Source of the DNA: Clostridiales bacterium
Lineage (GTDB): Bacteria; Bacillota; Clostridia; Oscillospirales; Ruminococcaceae
DNA: 64,000 nucleotides
Direction of reading: 5' to 3'
Assembly (NCBI GenBank): GCA_019423685.1
Contig: JAHZAY010000011.1
Location: 20,913-84,912, forward strand
The notes under the pieces were generated by a model. That model ran no database searches. It saw only the letters and a program-made list of their open reading frames with translations, and was not told the origin of the DNA. The number at the start of each line of letters is the position of its first letter. The stretch's first letter is position 1. The position numbers were made by a program, and so were the translations under genes. This document shows, piece by piece, positions 55,460 through 64,000 of this stretch.

Positions 55460-56455
55460 TCAGCGGCCCTTGTACTGCCGGCGGTACTCGGTGGGCAGCA
55501 GCTGCACGCTCTCCTTAAAGGCTTTGGTAAACTTGCCCTGCGTCTCATAGCCCACCTGCTTTGCGATCTGCGCGATGCTCTCATCGGTGCCGCGCAGCAG
55601 CTCCATCGCCTGGCGGATGCGGTACTCCTTGACATAGGTGGCCAGCGGCACCCCATACACCGCCTTGAACACCGATTTGAGCGACGAGGTGTTGATGAGG
55701 TAGCGCTTGGCCAGCTCCTCGATGGTGAAGCGCCGGTCGAGATTGTGCACCAAAAAGTCGTGGATCTGCCGGATCAGCTCGGTCTGCTGGGAGACATACT
55801 GGTTTACATCGCGCTGGCCGTCCGGCTCCAGCTGCCCCAGATACAGCAGCGCCTCCTGCACCTTGAGCTTGTAGCAGGGCACCCGCAGCGCCTCGGGCAG
55901 CCCATAGAGTCCGCCGAAGATGCGGTCGATCGGGGCGCTTGCCGGCAGGGTGAGCGGATTTTTCTGCTGGCAGAACTTTTGCCGCAGCAGCGCCGCGCCG
56001 ATCCCGGCCTCCCGCACAATCTCCGGCTCGTGGCCCTCCAGCTTTTGCAGGTCTATCGAGATGCCGATTCCCTCATAATAGCCCAGCGGCAGATTCATCT
56101 GGGAGTCGGCGCAGCGGTCCTTGGTGTGGACGCACAGGTCCCCCGGCCCCAGATACACCGCGATGCCGTCGCGCATATTCCAGCCGATGCGCCCCTGGTG
56201 GCAGTGCCGCAGCTCCAGCACCTCGGGCGAGGGCGGGTGGTGAAAGCACACCCGCTCGCCCAGATAGCTGCTGATAGTCAGGGTGATCCCCTCATACAGG
56301 TGGAAGGTCTCCAGCTTCCCCCTGCCCTGGGTCTGGGCGTGCAGCGCCTCGCCGCCCTCTTCGCCGCGCGGATCGTACCGGTTTTGGATGCAAAATTCCC
56401 CCGGTGCGACCCCTTGCAGCTGTTGCTCGATCGAGCAGTTGCCTTTTGGCTGCAT
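55460..56455 (-). CDS. AraC-family transcriptional regulator
   Basis: 331 residues. The last about 100 form the double helix-turn-helix of AraC (FTIEELAKRYLINTSSLKSVFKAVYG, then ESIAQIAKQVGYETQGKFTKAFKE). The first part (about 50-200) resembles the PchR-like sensor region (HHPPSPEVLELRHCHQG). Its ligand is not known. It follows the ArsR gene by 24 bases and is probably in one transcript with it, which links it to metal response. Confidence 0.9.
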   Translation of the reverse strand: MQPKGNCSIEQQLQGVAPGEFCIQNRYDPRGEEGGEALHAQTQGRGKLETFHLYEGITLTISSYLGERVCFHHPPSPEVLELRHCHQGRIGWNMRDGIAVYLGPGDLCVHTKDRCADSQMNLPLGYYEGIGISIDLQKLEGHEPEIVREAGIGAALLRQKFCQQKNPLTLPASAPIDRIFGGLYGLPEALRVPCYKLKVQEALLYLGQLEPDGQRDVNQYVSQQTELIRQIHDFLVHNLDRRFTIEELAKRYLINTSSLKSVFKAVYGVPLATYVKEYRIRQAMELLRGTDESIAQIAKQVGYETQGKFTKAFKESVQLLPTEYRRQYKGR

Positions 56456-56479
56456 ATTCTCCCTCCTTGCCGTCCGGCG

Positions 56480-56854
56480 CTACTGCCCCGGACAGGATAT
56501 CTCCACCAGCTTTTCGATCATCTGGTGCAGCAGTTTGGCCTGGTTTGTCTGGGCTGCGCGGTAATAGACCTCCTTGCCCTCGCGGCGGCTGACGATCAGC
56601 CCGCTGCTTTTCAGCTGGCGCAGGTGGTGGCTGACCGCCGGGCTGCTCATCCCCACCATCGCCGACAGGTTGATGACGCACTCCTCGCAGTGGCACAGCA
56701 GCCAGAAGATGCGCACCCGGCTGCGGTCGCACAGCTGCTTCATCAGCTCCGAGACTTCCCCAAACGCCTCCTCGCACGGCATCTGCTGCAGCAGCTGCTC
56801 GACGTGCTCCTGCGGCAGGTCGCTGTGATCGTGCGGCAGCTTGATTTGCTGCAT
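56480..56854 (-). CDS. ArsR/SmtB-family metalloregulator
   Basis: 124 residues. Winged helix (about 35-110) with CEECVINLSAMVGMSSPAVSHHLRQLKSSGL: the CHCEEC cysteines sit where CadC/ArsR bind metal at helix alpha-3, and SHHLRQL is the recognition helix. REGKEVYYR forms the wing. It should repress metal-export genes until cadmium, zinc, lead or a similar ion binds. Divergent from the metal-binding protein and P1B-ATPase genes. ATG at 56854. Confidence 0.92.
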   Translation of the reverse strand: MQQIKLPHDHSDLPQEHVEQLLQQMPCEEAFGEVSELMKQLCDRSRVRIFWLLCHCEECVINLSAMVGMSSPAVSHHLRQLKSSGLIVSRREGKEVYYRAAQTNQAKLLHQMIEKLVEISCPGQ

Positions 56855-57026
56855 CCTAACACTTCCCTTCCCGCTTTTGTGTTTTCCCCTATTGTACCAC
56901 ATTTTTCTGAAAACGAAAAGCCGCTTTTGCCCAATCGATCTTGGGGGCGGCAGCGGCCAGTGCGCCCGGCCTTTAGTCCATTCAGAATATTTTTTTGCCC
57001 AAACAGAAATACCACCTCTTCCCCCC

Positions 57027-57055
57027 TTGACCTTTGCCGGGTTTGCCGCTATCAT
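57027..57055 (+). promoter_or_regulatory. Promoter of the metal-export genes
   Basis: TTGACC, 17 bases, TATCAT. Directly behind it lie AT-rich imperfect inverted sequences (57058-57088, TTGAACGATTAAAC and GTTAAATCG), a plausible ArsR operator. Confidence 0.65.
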
Positions 57056-57135
57056 ATAGTTGAACGATTAAACAAGCGTTAAATCGTACAGGCGCTTGAT
57101 CCGATACAACCAAAAGACGAAAGGGGCCAACCAAG

Positions 57136-57354
57136 ATGAAAAAATCCTACAAGATCGAAGTAGACTGCGCAAACTGTGCCAACAAGATGGAGGCTGCTGC
57201 CAAACGCACCCCCGGTGTCAAGGACGCCACCGTCAACTTTATGATGCTGAAGATGAACGTCGAGTTTGAAGAGGGTCAGGACCCCAAATCGGTCATGCAG
57301 CAGGTGCGCACCAACTGCAAAAAGGTCGAGGACGACTGCGAGATCTATCTGTAA
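57136..57354 (+). CDS. Stand-alone heavy-metal-associated (HMA) protein
   Basis: 72 residues, one ferredoxin-like HMA domain with the metal motif DCANCANK (GMxCxxC variant, Met replaced by Asp-Cys context) at about 10-16. It is a metallochaperone-like protein. The P1B-ATPase encoded 140 bases downstream lacks an N-terminal HMA domain, so this looks like the same domain encoded separately. AAGGGGCC lies upstream of the ATG. Confidence 0.9.
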   Translation: MKKSYKIEVDCANCANKMEAAAKRTPGVKDATVNFMMLKMNVEFEEGQDPKSVMQQVRTNCKKVEDDCEIYL

Positions 57355-57365
57355 AGCAACCGTTT

Positions 57366-57423
57366 GGAAAAGGCGCCGGTGCGGCGCTTTTCCTTGCCAA
57401 AACATATGAATAGTTGCTCATAT
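57366..57423 (+). promoter_or_regulatory. Intercistronic hairpin and ArsR-like operator
   Basis: First a hairpin pairing GGAAAAG with CTTTTCC around GCGCC/GGCGC (57366-57393), then an inverted repeat ATATGA-8-TCATAT (57404-57423), the half-site typical of SmtB/ArsR family operators. The pair may set a different level for the ATPase than for the HMA protein. Confidence 0.6.
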
Positions 57424-57494
57424 ATTTTTTTGTTCGGCCCGAAAGCGTTAAACCGCAACGGCAGTCGAACAGGGAGCAGAGAGGGAGATGCGTT

Positions 57495-59381
57495 ATGAAC
57501 AAAAAACAGAAAAAGATGCTGGCGCGCATCCTGATTGCGGCGGTGCTGATGGTTGCGCTGGCCTTCATCCCGGTCACCGGCGTGCTGCGCTTTGTGCTGT
57601 ACATGGTGCCCTACCTCATCACCGGCTATGACATCCTCATCAAAGCCTGCAAGGGCATCCGCAACCGCCAGGTATTCGACGAAAACTTCCTGATGGCCAT
57701 CGCCACCGTCGGCGCCATCGCGCTGGCGCTGTATGAGGGCAGCGGCGACTACACCGAAGCCATCGCCGTCATGCTGTTCTATCAGGTGGGCGAGTGGTTC
57801 CAGAGCTACGCCGTCGGCAAGAGCCGCCGCAACATCAGCGAGCTGATGGACATCCGCCCGGACTACGCCAACATCGAGCAGGACGGCAAACTCACCAAGG
57901 TGGACCCGGACGAACTGCCGGTGGGCAGCATCATCGTGGTGCAGCCGGGCGAGAAGGTGCCGATCGACGGCGTGATTTTGGAGGGAAGCTCCTCGCTTAA
58001 CACCAGCGCCCTGACCGGCGAGAGCCTGCCGCGCGATGCAAAGGAGGGCGACGAGATCATCTCCGGCTGCATCAACATGACCGGCCTGCTCAAGATTCGC
58101 ACCACCAAGGAGTTCGGCGAATCCACCGTCTCGAAGATTCTGGACCTGGTGGAGAACGCCAGCTCCCGCAAATCCAAATCGGAGGACTTCATCTCCCGCT
58201 TTGCGCGGATCTACACCCCCGCTGTCTGCTACGCCGCGCTGGCGCTGGCGGTGCTGCCGCCGCTTGTGCGCACCCTGCTGCTGGGACTGGACCCTGCCTG
58301 GGGAAGCTGGATCTACCGCGCGCTGACCTTCCTGGTCATCAGCTGTCCCTGCGCGCTGGTCATCAGCATCCCGCTGTCCTTCTTTGCGGGCATCGGCGGC
58401 GCGAGCAATGCCGGTGTACTGGTGAAGGGTTCGAACTATCTGGAAACCCTCTCCAAGACCAAGATCGTCGTCTTTGACAAGACCGGCACCCTCACCCAGG
58501 GCGTCTTTGAGGTCAACGGCATCCACCACAACGAGCTGGAGGACCAGAAGCTGCTGGAGCTGGCCGCGCTGGCAGAAAGCTCCTCCAGCCACCCGATCAG
58601 CAAGAGCATCCAGCGCGCCTACGGCAAGCCGATCGACCGCTCCCGCGTACAGCAGGTGCAGGAGATCAGCGGCAACGGCGTCATCGCCACGGTGGACGGC
58701 ATTGAGGTGGCTGCGGGCAACTCCAAGCTGATGGACCGCCTGGGCGTGCCGTACATCAACTGCCACAGCGTGGGCACCATCATCCACATGGCGCTCAACG
58801 GCCAGTACGCCGGCCACATCGTCATCTCGGACGTCATCAAGCCGCACGCCAAACAGGCCATCGAGGAGCTGCGCCGCGCCGGCATCCAAAAGACGGTCAT
58901 GCTGACCGGCGACTCGAGCAAGGTGGCCGATCAGGTCGCCAGCACGCTGGGTGTGGACGAGGTATACAGCGAGCTGTTGCCGGCGGGCAAGGTGGAGAAG
59001 GTGGAGGAGCTATTGCAGCGCAAATCCTCCAAAGAGACGCTGGCCTTTGTCGGTGACGGCATCAACGATGCGCCGGTGCTGGGCCGCGCAGACATCGGCA
59101 TCGCGATGGGCGCGATGGGCTCGGACGCCGCCATCGAGGCCGCAGACGTCGTGCTGATGGACGACGACCCGCTCAAGATCGCCAAGGCCATCCGCATCTC
59201 CCGCAAGTGCCTGCGGATTGTCTACCAGAACATCGTCTTTGCCATCGGCGTCAAGCTCATCTGCCTGCTGCTGGGCGCTGTGGGCTTTGCCAACATGTGG
59301 CTTGCCATCTTCGCCGACGTCGGCGTCATGGTGATCGCCGTGCTCAACGCCATCCGCGCGCTGTTTGTCAAAAAGCTGTAA
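57495..59381 (+). CDS. P1B-type heavy-metal-exporting ATPase (CadA/ZntA-like)
   Basis: 628 residues. Membrane helices at both ends; metal-selectivity motif SCPCALVIS in helix 6 and the actuator LTGESLP, phosphorylation site DKTGTLTQG, HP motif SSHPISKS and hinge GDGINDAPVL. The CPC motif plus context (C-terminal helices ending in ADVGVMVIAVLNAIRAL) suggests zinc/cadmium/lead export rather than copper. No N-terminal HMA domain. ATG at 57495 follows GGGAG. Under control of the divergent ArsR gene by inference. Confidence 0.94.
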   Translation: MNKKQKKMLARILIAAVLMVALAFIPVTGVLRFVLYMVPYLITGYDILIKACKGIRNRQVFDENFLMAIATVGAIALALYEGSGDYTEAIAVMLFYQVGEWFQSYAVGKSRRNISELMDIRPDYANIEQDGKLTKVDPDELPVGSIIVVQPGEKVPIDGVILEGSSSLNTSALTGESLPRDAKEGDEIISGCINMTGLLKIRTTKEFGESTVSKILDLVENASSRKSKSEDFISRFARIYTPAVCYAALALAVLPPLVRTLLLGLDPAWGSWIYRALTFLVISCPCALVISIPLSFFAGIGGASNAGVLVKGSNYLETLSKTKIVVFDKTGTLTQGVFEVNGIHHNELEDQKLLELAALAESSSSHPISKSIQRAYGKPIDRSRVQQVQEISGNGVIATVDGIEVAAGNSKLMDRLGVPYINCHSVGTIIHMALNGQYAGHIVISDVIKPHAKQAIEELRRAGIQKTVMLTGDSSKVADQVASTLGVDEVYSELLPAGKVEKVEELLQRKSSKETLAFVGDGINDAPVLGRADIGIAMGAMGSDAAIEAADVVLMDDDPLKIAKAIRISRKCLRIVYQNIVFAIGVKLICLLLGAVGFANMWLAIFADVGVMVIAVLNAIRALFVKKL

Positions 59382-59393
59382 ATCCAACACAAA

Positions 59394-59427
59394 GGGGAGG
59401 GACCAGAAAGGTCCCTCCCCCTTTTTC
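59394..59427 (+). terminator. Terminator after the P1B-ATPase
   Basis: Eleven-bp stem GGGGAGGGACC/GGTCCCTCCCC and a T-rich tail. Confidence 0.9.
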
Positions 59428-59447
59428 TTTATGTAGCATTTTATTGA

Positions 59448-60377
59448 TCAGACATACAGGATGACGTACCCGGCCATCAGCAGCGAGGCCAGTGTAAAGA
59501 GCATCATCCCCGGATTGAGCAGCGCCGCATCCAGTCCCCCTTCGGGCAGCTGGGCGGGCGGCAGCGGACGGCCATCCAGCAGGTGGCTGCGCAGCAGAGT
59601 TTGCCAGGCCGTCGCGGCGGTATAGACCGCGCAGAAGAAGTACAGCAGCGCCTGTGCCAGCAGCAGCGGCTCAAAGTGCTGTCCCAGCACCGGCACAATG
59701 CCGCCGACAAAGTTGACCAGCGCGTGCAGCAGGATGGTGGTGGCCAGCGAGCCGGTGCGCAGGTAGACCCAGGCAAACATGGCGCCCACCGCAAAGGCAT
59801 AGGGGTACTGCACCACATTGCCGTGCATCAGCATGAACAGGCAGGCGCTGGTGATGATGTACACCCGCGTGCCGTAGCAGCCCACACAGCGGTAGATCAT
59901 CCGGCGGAAGAGCAGCTCCTCGACCAGCGGCGCCAGGATGACCGTCAACAGGATGTTCTGCGCCAGGGTGTAGCTGCTGATGCTCTGCTCGACGATGTTG
60001 CCCGCAGCCGAACCCTTTGCCAGCGAGATCAGCTCGTTGATGCCGGTGCCCACCAGGTTAAACAGGAACAAAAGCCCGAGACTCAGCAGCAGATAGCGGC
60101 CCAGCTGCCACAGCGGCAGTTTTCTGCGCGGCAGCGGCACCGTCTGGGTGTGGGCCGAGCGCATAATCAGCGCCGCCACCGGCATCGCCACCAGACATTG
60201 GATCGACTCGTTCATCAGCACATGAAACCAGCTGCTCTGCAAAAGCCTTTGCAGTCCCAGCTTGGCAATCACCACGATCACCGGGATGGACAGCAGCTGG
60301 TAGATCGCCATAAAGCTGAGCATCGCCAGCCCCAGCCGGTTATAGGTCCTGCGAATCCCCTTCAGTTCCTGTTGCAC
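59448..60377 (-). CDS. CPBP family intramembrane metalloprotease
   Basis: 309 residues with about eight helices. Motif 1 EELLFRRMIYR (Glu-Glu-x3-Arg) and motif 2 HGNVVQYPYAFAVGAMFAWVY, with the later HALVNFVGG, are the catalytic signatures of CAAX/Abi proteases in the membrane. Functions in bacteria include bacteriocin immunity and processing; nothing nearby points to either. Confidence 0.92.
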   Translation of the reverse strand: MQQELKGIRRTYNRLGLAMLSFMAIYQLLSIPVIVVIAKLGLQRLLQSSWFHVLMNESIQCLVAMPVAALIMRSAHTQTVPLPRRKLPLWQLGRYLLLSLGLLFLFNLVGTGINELISLAKGSAAGNIVEQSISSYTLAQNILLTVILAPLVEELLFRRMIYRCVGCYGTRVYIITSACLFMLMHGNVVQYPYAFAVGAMFAWVYLRTGSLATTILLHALVNFVGGIVPVLGQHFEPLLLAQALLYFFCAVYTAATAWQTLLRSHLLDGRPLPPAQLPEGGLDAALLNPGMMLFTLASLLMAGYVILYV

Positions 60378-60430
60378 GGTTGTTCTCTCCTTTCGCGTTT
60401 GACACGCCGCTCCATCGATTTTGTCCAGCG

Positions 60431-60820
60431 CTATTCCCAGCGGAACGGCAGCAGCTCATCCAGTGTGACCACCCGATCGTTCAGGCGCACCTGGGCCAGG
60501 TGGTTGTCGTCGTGCAGCTGGCACAAAAACTCGCGGCACCGCCCGCACGGCGGCACAATCTGTCCTTCGCCGCTCTCGTCCAGGTGCACCGCCACCAGCG
60601 CGACGACCCGGTTTTCCCCCGCCGTCACCATCGCAGCGGCGGCGGCGTGCTCGGCGCAAAAGCCCATCGAGCAGGGGGTGTCGATGCACACGCCGGTGTA
60701 GAGATTGCCCCGGTCGGTGAGGATAGCTGCCCCCACCGAGCCGGCGTAAGAATTTTTAGAAAGTTGTCTCGGATTGCACACGCTCTTGGCGCTGCGGTAC
60801 AGCAATTCCCAATCGATCAT
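60431..60820 (-). CDS. cdd: Cytidine deaminase
   Basis: 129 residues, homotetrameric type. Zinc motifs CAEHAAAAAM (Cys-Ala-Glu) and PPCGRCREFL are complete. Deaminates cytidine and deoxycytidine for pyrimidine salvage. Its ATG overlaps the stop of the MATE gene (ATGA), so translation is coupled. Confidence 0.93.
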   Translation of the reverse strand: MIDWELLYRSAKSVCNPRQLSKNSYAGSVGAAILTDRGNLYTGVCIDTPCSMGFCAEHAAAAAMVTAGENRVVALVAVHLDESGEGQIVPPCGRCREFLCQLHDDNHLAQVRLNDRVVTLDELLPFRWE

Positions 60821-62193
60821 ACATTTGTCTCCATTCTGTCAACAATGCTCTTATTTTTCCATTTTCCGGTGGCGTAGTAGGTCCCCGAGATGATGACGCC
60901 CAAAATCCAGCCCACCGCGTAGGAGTAGTAGATGCTCTCCTTGTCAAAGAAATAGGCGATCAGATAGGCCGCCGGCAGCCTTGCAATCCACAGGCTGATA
61001 AACGACGAGATCATCGGCACCAGCATATCGCCCGCGCCGCGCAGCACGCTGTTAAACATAAAGCTCAGCGCCAGCAGGAAGTAAAACGGCAGCACGCCGT
61101 GCAGATAGGCCACACCCGCGTCGATGACGTCGGGGCTGGTGCTGAACATCTGCATCATAAAGGCGCTGGTGGGGTACAGCAGCACGCCCACCACCACGCA
61201 GCAGCCGATCGAGAGGATCAGCGCGGCCTTGAGTCCCTCCTTGACGCGGTGCTGGTTGCCCGCGCCGATGTTCTGTCCGGTATAGGTGGTCAGCGCGTTG
61301 GACAGGCTCTGCACCGGCAGGAAGGCGAAGGTGTCGATCTTGTTGGCGCCGTTGAAGCCGGCCATAAAGCTGGAGCCGTAGGAGTTGACCAGCGACTGCA
61401 TGAACATGATGCCGATGGAGAACAGCGCCTGCTGGATGCCGGAGGGGATGCCCAGGCGCATGGCCTGCAAAAAGAGGGCCTTGCGGAAATTTTTGCGGCT
61501 GGGCCGGATGCGGATGAAGTCGTAGTGGTGGTTGATGTAAAAGACGCCGAACAGCCAGGAGGCGATCTGGGCGAGGATGGTGGCCAGGGCCACGCCGGCG
61601 ACGCCCAGCGGGATGGGGATGGTGAACACAAGGTCGAGGATGATGTTGAGCACCGTGGCGATCACCAAAAACAAAAGCGAGGTGCGGCTGTCGCCGAAGC
61701 CCTGGAGGATGCCGGCGTTGATGTTAAAGCCGAGGTTTCCGATGACGCCGATGAAGATGATGAACATATAGGTCTTTGCCATCTGCAAGGTGCCGTCGTC
61801 GGGCACCTGCATCAGCCGCAGCAGCGGTTCGCTCAGCAGGATGCCGATGACCGTCAGCGGCACGATGCCGACAAACAGCGCCATATAGATGGTGTTGACC
61901 GTCTGCTCGACCTTTTCCAGGTCGCGCGCGCCGTAGAACTGGGAGATCATGACGGTGGCTCCGGTGCCGATGCCGATAAACAGCGAGCTGAGCATATAGA
62001 TGATCGGGAAGCCGGTGCCCACCGCCGCCAGGGCCTGGTCGCCGATGACGTTGCCGACGACGATGGAGTCGACCATGTTGTACAGCTGCTGGAAGATGTT
62101 GCCCAACAGCATCGGCAGCGTGAAGCTGAGGATCAGCCGGTAGGGGCTGCCGCTGGTCATATCGATGGATGTAGTGTGTTTTTCTTTTGCCAT
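60817..62193 (-). CDS. MATE family efflux transporter
   Basis: 458 residues with twelve helices in two halves. Typical MATE positions: SFTLPMLLGNIFQQLYNMVDSI at the start and the GxGTGATVMISQFYGARD loop. Exports drugs or metabolites in exchange for sodium or protons. ATG at 62193 follows GGAGAGGAAGG. Overlaps cdd, so the two form a unit behind one promoter. Confidence 0.93.
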   Translation of the reverse strand: MAKEKHTTSIDMTSGSPYRLILSFTLPMLLGNIFQQLYNMVDSIVVGNVIGDQALAAVGTGFPIIYMLSSLFIGIGTGATVMISQFYGARDLEKVEQTVNTIYMALFVGIVPLTVIGILLSEPLLRLMQVPDDGTLQMAKTYMFIIFIGVIGNLGFNINAGILQGFGDSRTSLLFLVIATVLNIILDLVFTIPIPLGVAGVALATILAQIASWLFGVFYINHHYDFIRIRPSRKNFRKALFLQAMRLGIPSGIQQALFSIGIMFMQSLVNSYGSSFMAGFNGANKIDTFAFLPVQSLSNALTTYTGQNIGAGNQHRVKEGLKAALILSIGCCVVVGVLLYPTSAFMMQMFSTSPDVIDAGVAYLHGVLPFYFLLALSFMFNSVLRGAGDMLVPMISSFISLWIARLPAAYLIAYFFDKESIYYSYAVGWILGVIISGTYYATGKWKNKSIVDRMETNV

Positions 62194-62288
62194 AAGTTCC
62201 TTCCTCTCCTCATAGATACCGCTTTGTCCTTTTTTTGTAAAATCAGACAAAAAGTGATGGGTTTACACGCCCATCATTCATTAGTTTT

Positions 62289-62317
62289 ATTATATTGGAT
62301 GGAAAGCCAAAATACAA
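62289..62317 (-). promoter_or_regulatory. Promoter of the MATE-cdd unit
   Basis: Minus strand TTGTAT, 17 bases, TATAAT, with a GATGGG/CCCATC hairpin in the leader. Confidence 0.75.
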
Positions 62318-62570
62318 GGGCCCTTTGCAAAAAGTTGGTTTTCTTCTCTTTTTTCAACAACCTTCGCACGCCAATCTTTTGTATATTACCGCTATTTTTA
62401 TTTTTTCTTTTTTCCAAAAATTTATTGACTTTTTCCCATCCCGGTGTTACAATAGAACTAGCGAAGGAATCGAGGGGTTTTTGTCTCTCTCCTTTGCCAC
62501 CTTTCCAGTTTTTTCTTCATCAAAATCTCCTGACCGGTCATTCCGGTCGTCCTCTATTTTTTATTACACA

Positions 62571-62608
62571 GCCAAAAAGGGAAGTCCGAACGGACTTCCC
62601 TTTTTGGC
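62571..62608. terminator. Terminator after the holin gene
   Basis: A stem of about 17 bp containing AAAAAGGGAAGTCCG and its complement with T5 on both strands. Confidence 0.88.
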
Positions 62609-62619
62609 TTTCTCTTTGC

Positions 62620-62940
62620 CTACTGTGCGCGGTGCACATCCAGCCCCAGCGCCTTCCAGGCGTTCTGGATAGCCGTCTCGATGGTGTCCGAATCCACCTT
62701 GATGCCGTGCTCCCTGCACTGCTTTTCGATGAAGCGCTTGGTCTCCTCAAACTTTTTCTCGCCGTTGCCCGCGCCGATCAGCGTTTCAGCCGCCTGCACG
62801 CCGGCGACAGCGTAGTTGAGGATGAGCTGCCAATGCTCGTTGCTGATCTTGGACTGAATCAGCGGCACCACGACGCTGGTGAGCACCAGCGACAGCAGGC
62901 CGATGAGCGCCACCACGATCTGGGTAATATCGAAGGTCAT
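62620..62940 (-). CDS. LLH-type holin
   Basis: 106 residues: one N-terminal membrane helix (about 8-28, VVALIGLLSLVLTSVVVPLI) and a helical cytoplasmic part with YAVAGVQAAETLIGAGNGEKKFEETKRFIEK, matching the LLH holin family of phages and clostridial genomes. A holin permeabilises the membrane for an endolysin. No endolysin, capsid or tail gene is visible in the window, so it may be domesticated or belong to sequence beyond the repeats. Confidence 0.78.
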   Translation of the reverse strand: MTFDITQIVVALIGLLSLVLTSVVVPLIQSKISNEHWQLILNYAVAGVQAAETLIGAGNGEKKFEETKRFIEKQCREHGIKVDSDTIETAIQNAWKALGLDVHRAQ

Positions 62941-63040
62941 CTATATTCTCCTTTCCCGGCCCCCGCTATATGGGGACGGGGGCCTCTACTCCATCCATAC
63001 GCCGGGCCTCCCCAACTGTGTGACACAAGTGCCCGGGGAG

Positions 63041-64000
63041 ATTGTGCAAGGGGCGGGAGCCCCTACCTTTCCCTTGCAGGCGCTCCGCCCTGCACCCGGG
63101 TGACTTTCTCCCCGATGAGAAAGTCACCAAAGAATCTCCCAGAGGGGGCACCCTCTGGGTACTCCCCTTTAGGGGGACGCTCTCGCTCCCCCTGCGGCAC
63201 AGCCGCAACCCCCTCGAAGTGGTGTCTACGTAGTCTCTCCTTCTGGGGGGAACGGCGCTAAGGCGCCGTGGGGGAGATTGTGCAAGGGCGGCAGCCCCTA
63301 CAAGACCCAATCTGGGGGCGGTTCGCTCTCGGAGAATTTGTGCGGAGGCGGGAGCCCCTACCTTCCCCTAATTGGGGTGTTCCACCCCCAAACCCCGGGT
63401 GACTTTCTCCCCGATGAGAAAGTCACCAAAGAATCTCCCAGAGGGGGCACCCTCTGGGTACTCCCCTTTAGGGGGACGCTCTCGCTCCCCCTGCGGCACA
63501 GCCGCAACCCCCTCGAAGAGGTGTCTACGTAGTCCCTCCTTCTGAGTGGAACGGCGCTAAGGCGCCGTGGGGAGTGTGCAAGGAGCGGGAGCCCCTACAA
63601 GACCCTTGCGGCGGTCCGTCCTCGGGGAGATTGTGCAAGGGGCGGCAGCCCCTACCTTTCCCTTGCAGGCGCTCCGCCCTGCACCCGGGTGACTTTCTCC
63701 CCGATGAGAAAGTCACCAAAGAATCTCCCAGAGGGGGCACCCTCTGGGTACTCCCCTTTAGGGGGACGCTCTCGCTCCCCCTGCGGCACAGCCGCAACCC
63801 CCTCGAAGTGGTGTCTACGTAGTCCCTCCTTCTGGGGGGAACGGCGCTAAAGCGCCGCGGGGGATTGTACAGGGGCGGCAGCCTCTACGAACCCCGATTT
63901 TGCGGGCGGTCCGCACCCGGGAAGATTGTGCAGGGACGGGAGCCTCTACCTTTCCCTTGCAGGCGCTCCGCCCTGCACCCGGGTGACTTTCTCCCCGATG
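63041..64000. repeat. Hairpin-rich tandem repeat, period about 295 bp
   Basis: At least three copies and the start of a fourth, marked by the same palindrome (GTGACTTTCT ... AGAAAGTCAC) at 63100, 63399, 63689 and 63983. Each copy has several hairpins in the same order: that palindrome, CCCAGAGGG/CCCTCTGGG, CCCCTTTAGGGG, GCGGCACAGCCGC and GGCGCTAAGGCGCC, joined to GC-rich AGGGGC/GCCCCT units. Open frames through it on either strand repeat with the DNA and have no RBS, so I do not call genes. Confidence 0.85.

Noticed and set aside
62620..62940. Evidence of a prophage from the holin gene
   Set aside because: No other phage structural or lysis gene is present in the window; a single holin is not enough.
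63042..63822. Several 60-110 residue frames in the tandem repeat on both strands
   Set aside because: They recur with the DNA repeat, lack RBS and read through hairpins; explained by the repeat.

Overview
The window reads as a low-redundancy, GC-rich chromosome segment of an anaerobic, spore-forming Firmicute of class Clostridia, most likely an Oscillospiraceae/Ruminococcaceae-type gut organism. The evidence is strong AGGAGG ribosome binding sites, many TTGACA-17-TATAAT promoters, a sigK gene for late sporulation, PyrR attenuation, a lysine riboswitch, a 2-hydroxyacyl-CoA-dehydratase-like iron-sulfur protein and peptide uptake genes. The species assignment is inference; no rRNA is present.

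Layout. 0-5.4 kb: a truncated low-complexity surface or membrane protein gene, prfB without the usual programmed frameshift, a zinc-ribbon membrane protein, the rpsF-ssb-rpsR operon behind a consensus promoter, and an acetyltransferase. 5.5-14.5 kb: a beta-lactamase-fold hydrolase, tRNA-Ser(GGA) with an unusual duplicated palindrome next to it, an amino acid permease, a YjdF-like membrane protein and a three-gene MacAB-type efflux operon whose adaptor gene has an AT-rich mosaic core. 14.8-22.4 kb: a PyrR-attenuated pyrimidine operon, pyrR-pyrC-pyrF-carA-carB, in which CarA lacks the catalytic Cys and His of its glutaminase triad. 22.5-30.2 kb: an S41 protease, yajC-tgt, an AgrC/LytTR two-component pair and queA. 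30.3-34.4 kb: a lysine-riboswitch operon asd-dapA-dapB-ACT protein. 34.4-37.1 kb: a self-cleaving XRE/S24 repressor divergent from a tiny membrane protein across four repeated operators, a ricin-type lectin protein and a formate/nitrite transporter.

37.2-46.3 kb is the most striking part. The sporulation sigma factor gene sigK is cut into two pieces by an 8,361-bp skin-like element. The two halves rejoin exactly in frame at a 7-bp shared core, and the two element ends together make an approximately 50-bp palindromic attP. The element carries a large serine recombinase beside one end, a tyrosine recombinase with a possible tRNA-Leu remnant, a Fic protein, and an AT-rich three-gene ABC-3C type conflict system: a nuclease-like effector, a middle component and a DUF3732 ATPase. 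The effector gene is frameshifted at a (GGGAT)3 tract.

46.6-64 kb: an oligopeptide ABC transporter operon, a double-cubane-type reductase, a FabG-like reductase behind a palindromic operator, AraC and ArsR regulators facing a heavy-metal P1B-ATPase with a separate metal-binding protein, a CPBP protease, MATE efflux with cytidine deaminase, an LLH-type holin, and finally three and a half copies of an approximately 295-bp hairpin-rich tandem repeat that runs off the window end.

No CRISPR array and no rRNA were seen. All assignments come from reading motifs; none was checked against a database.
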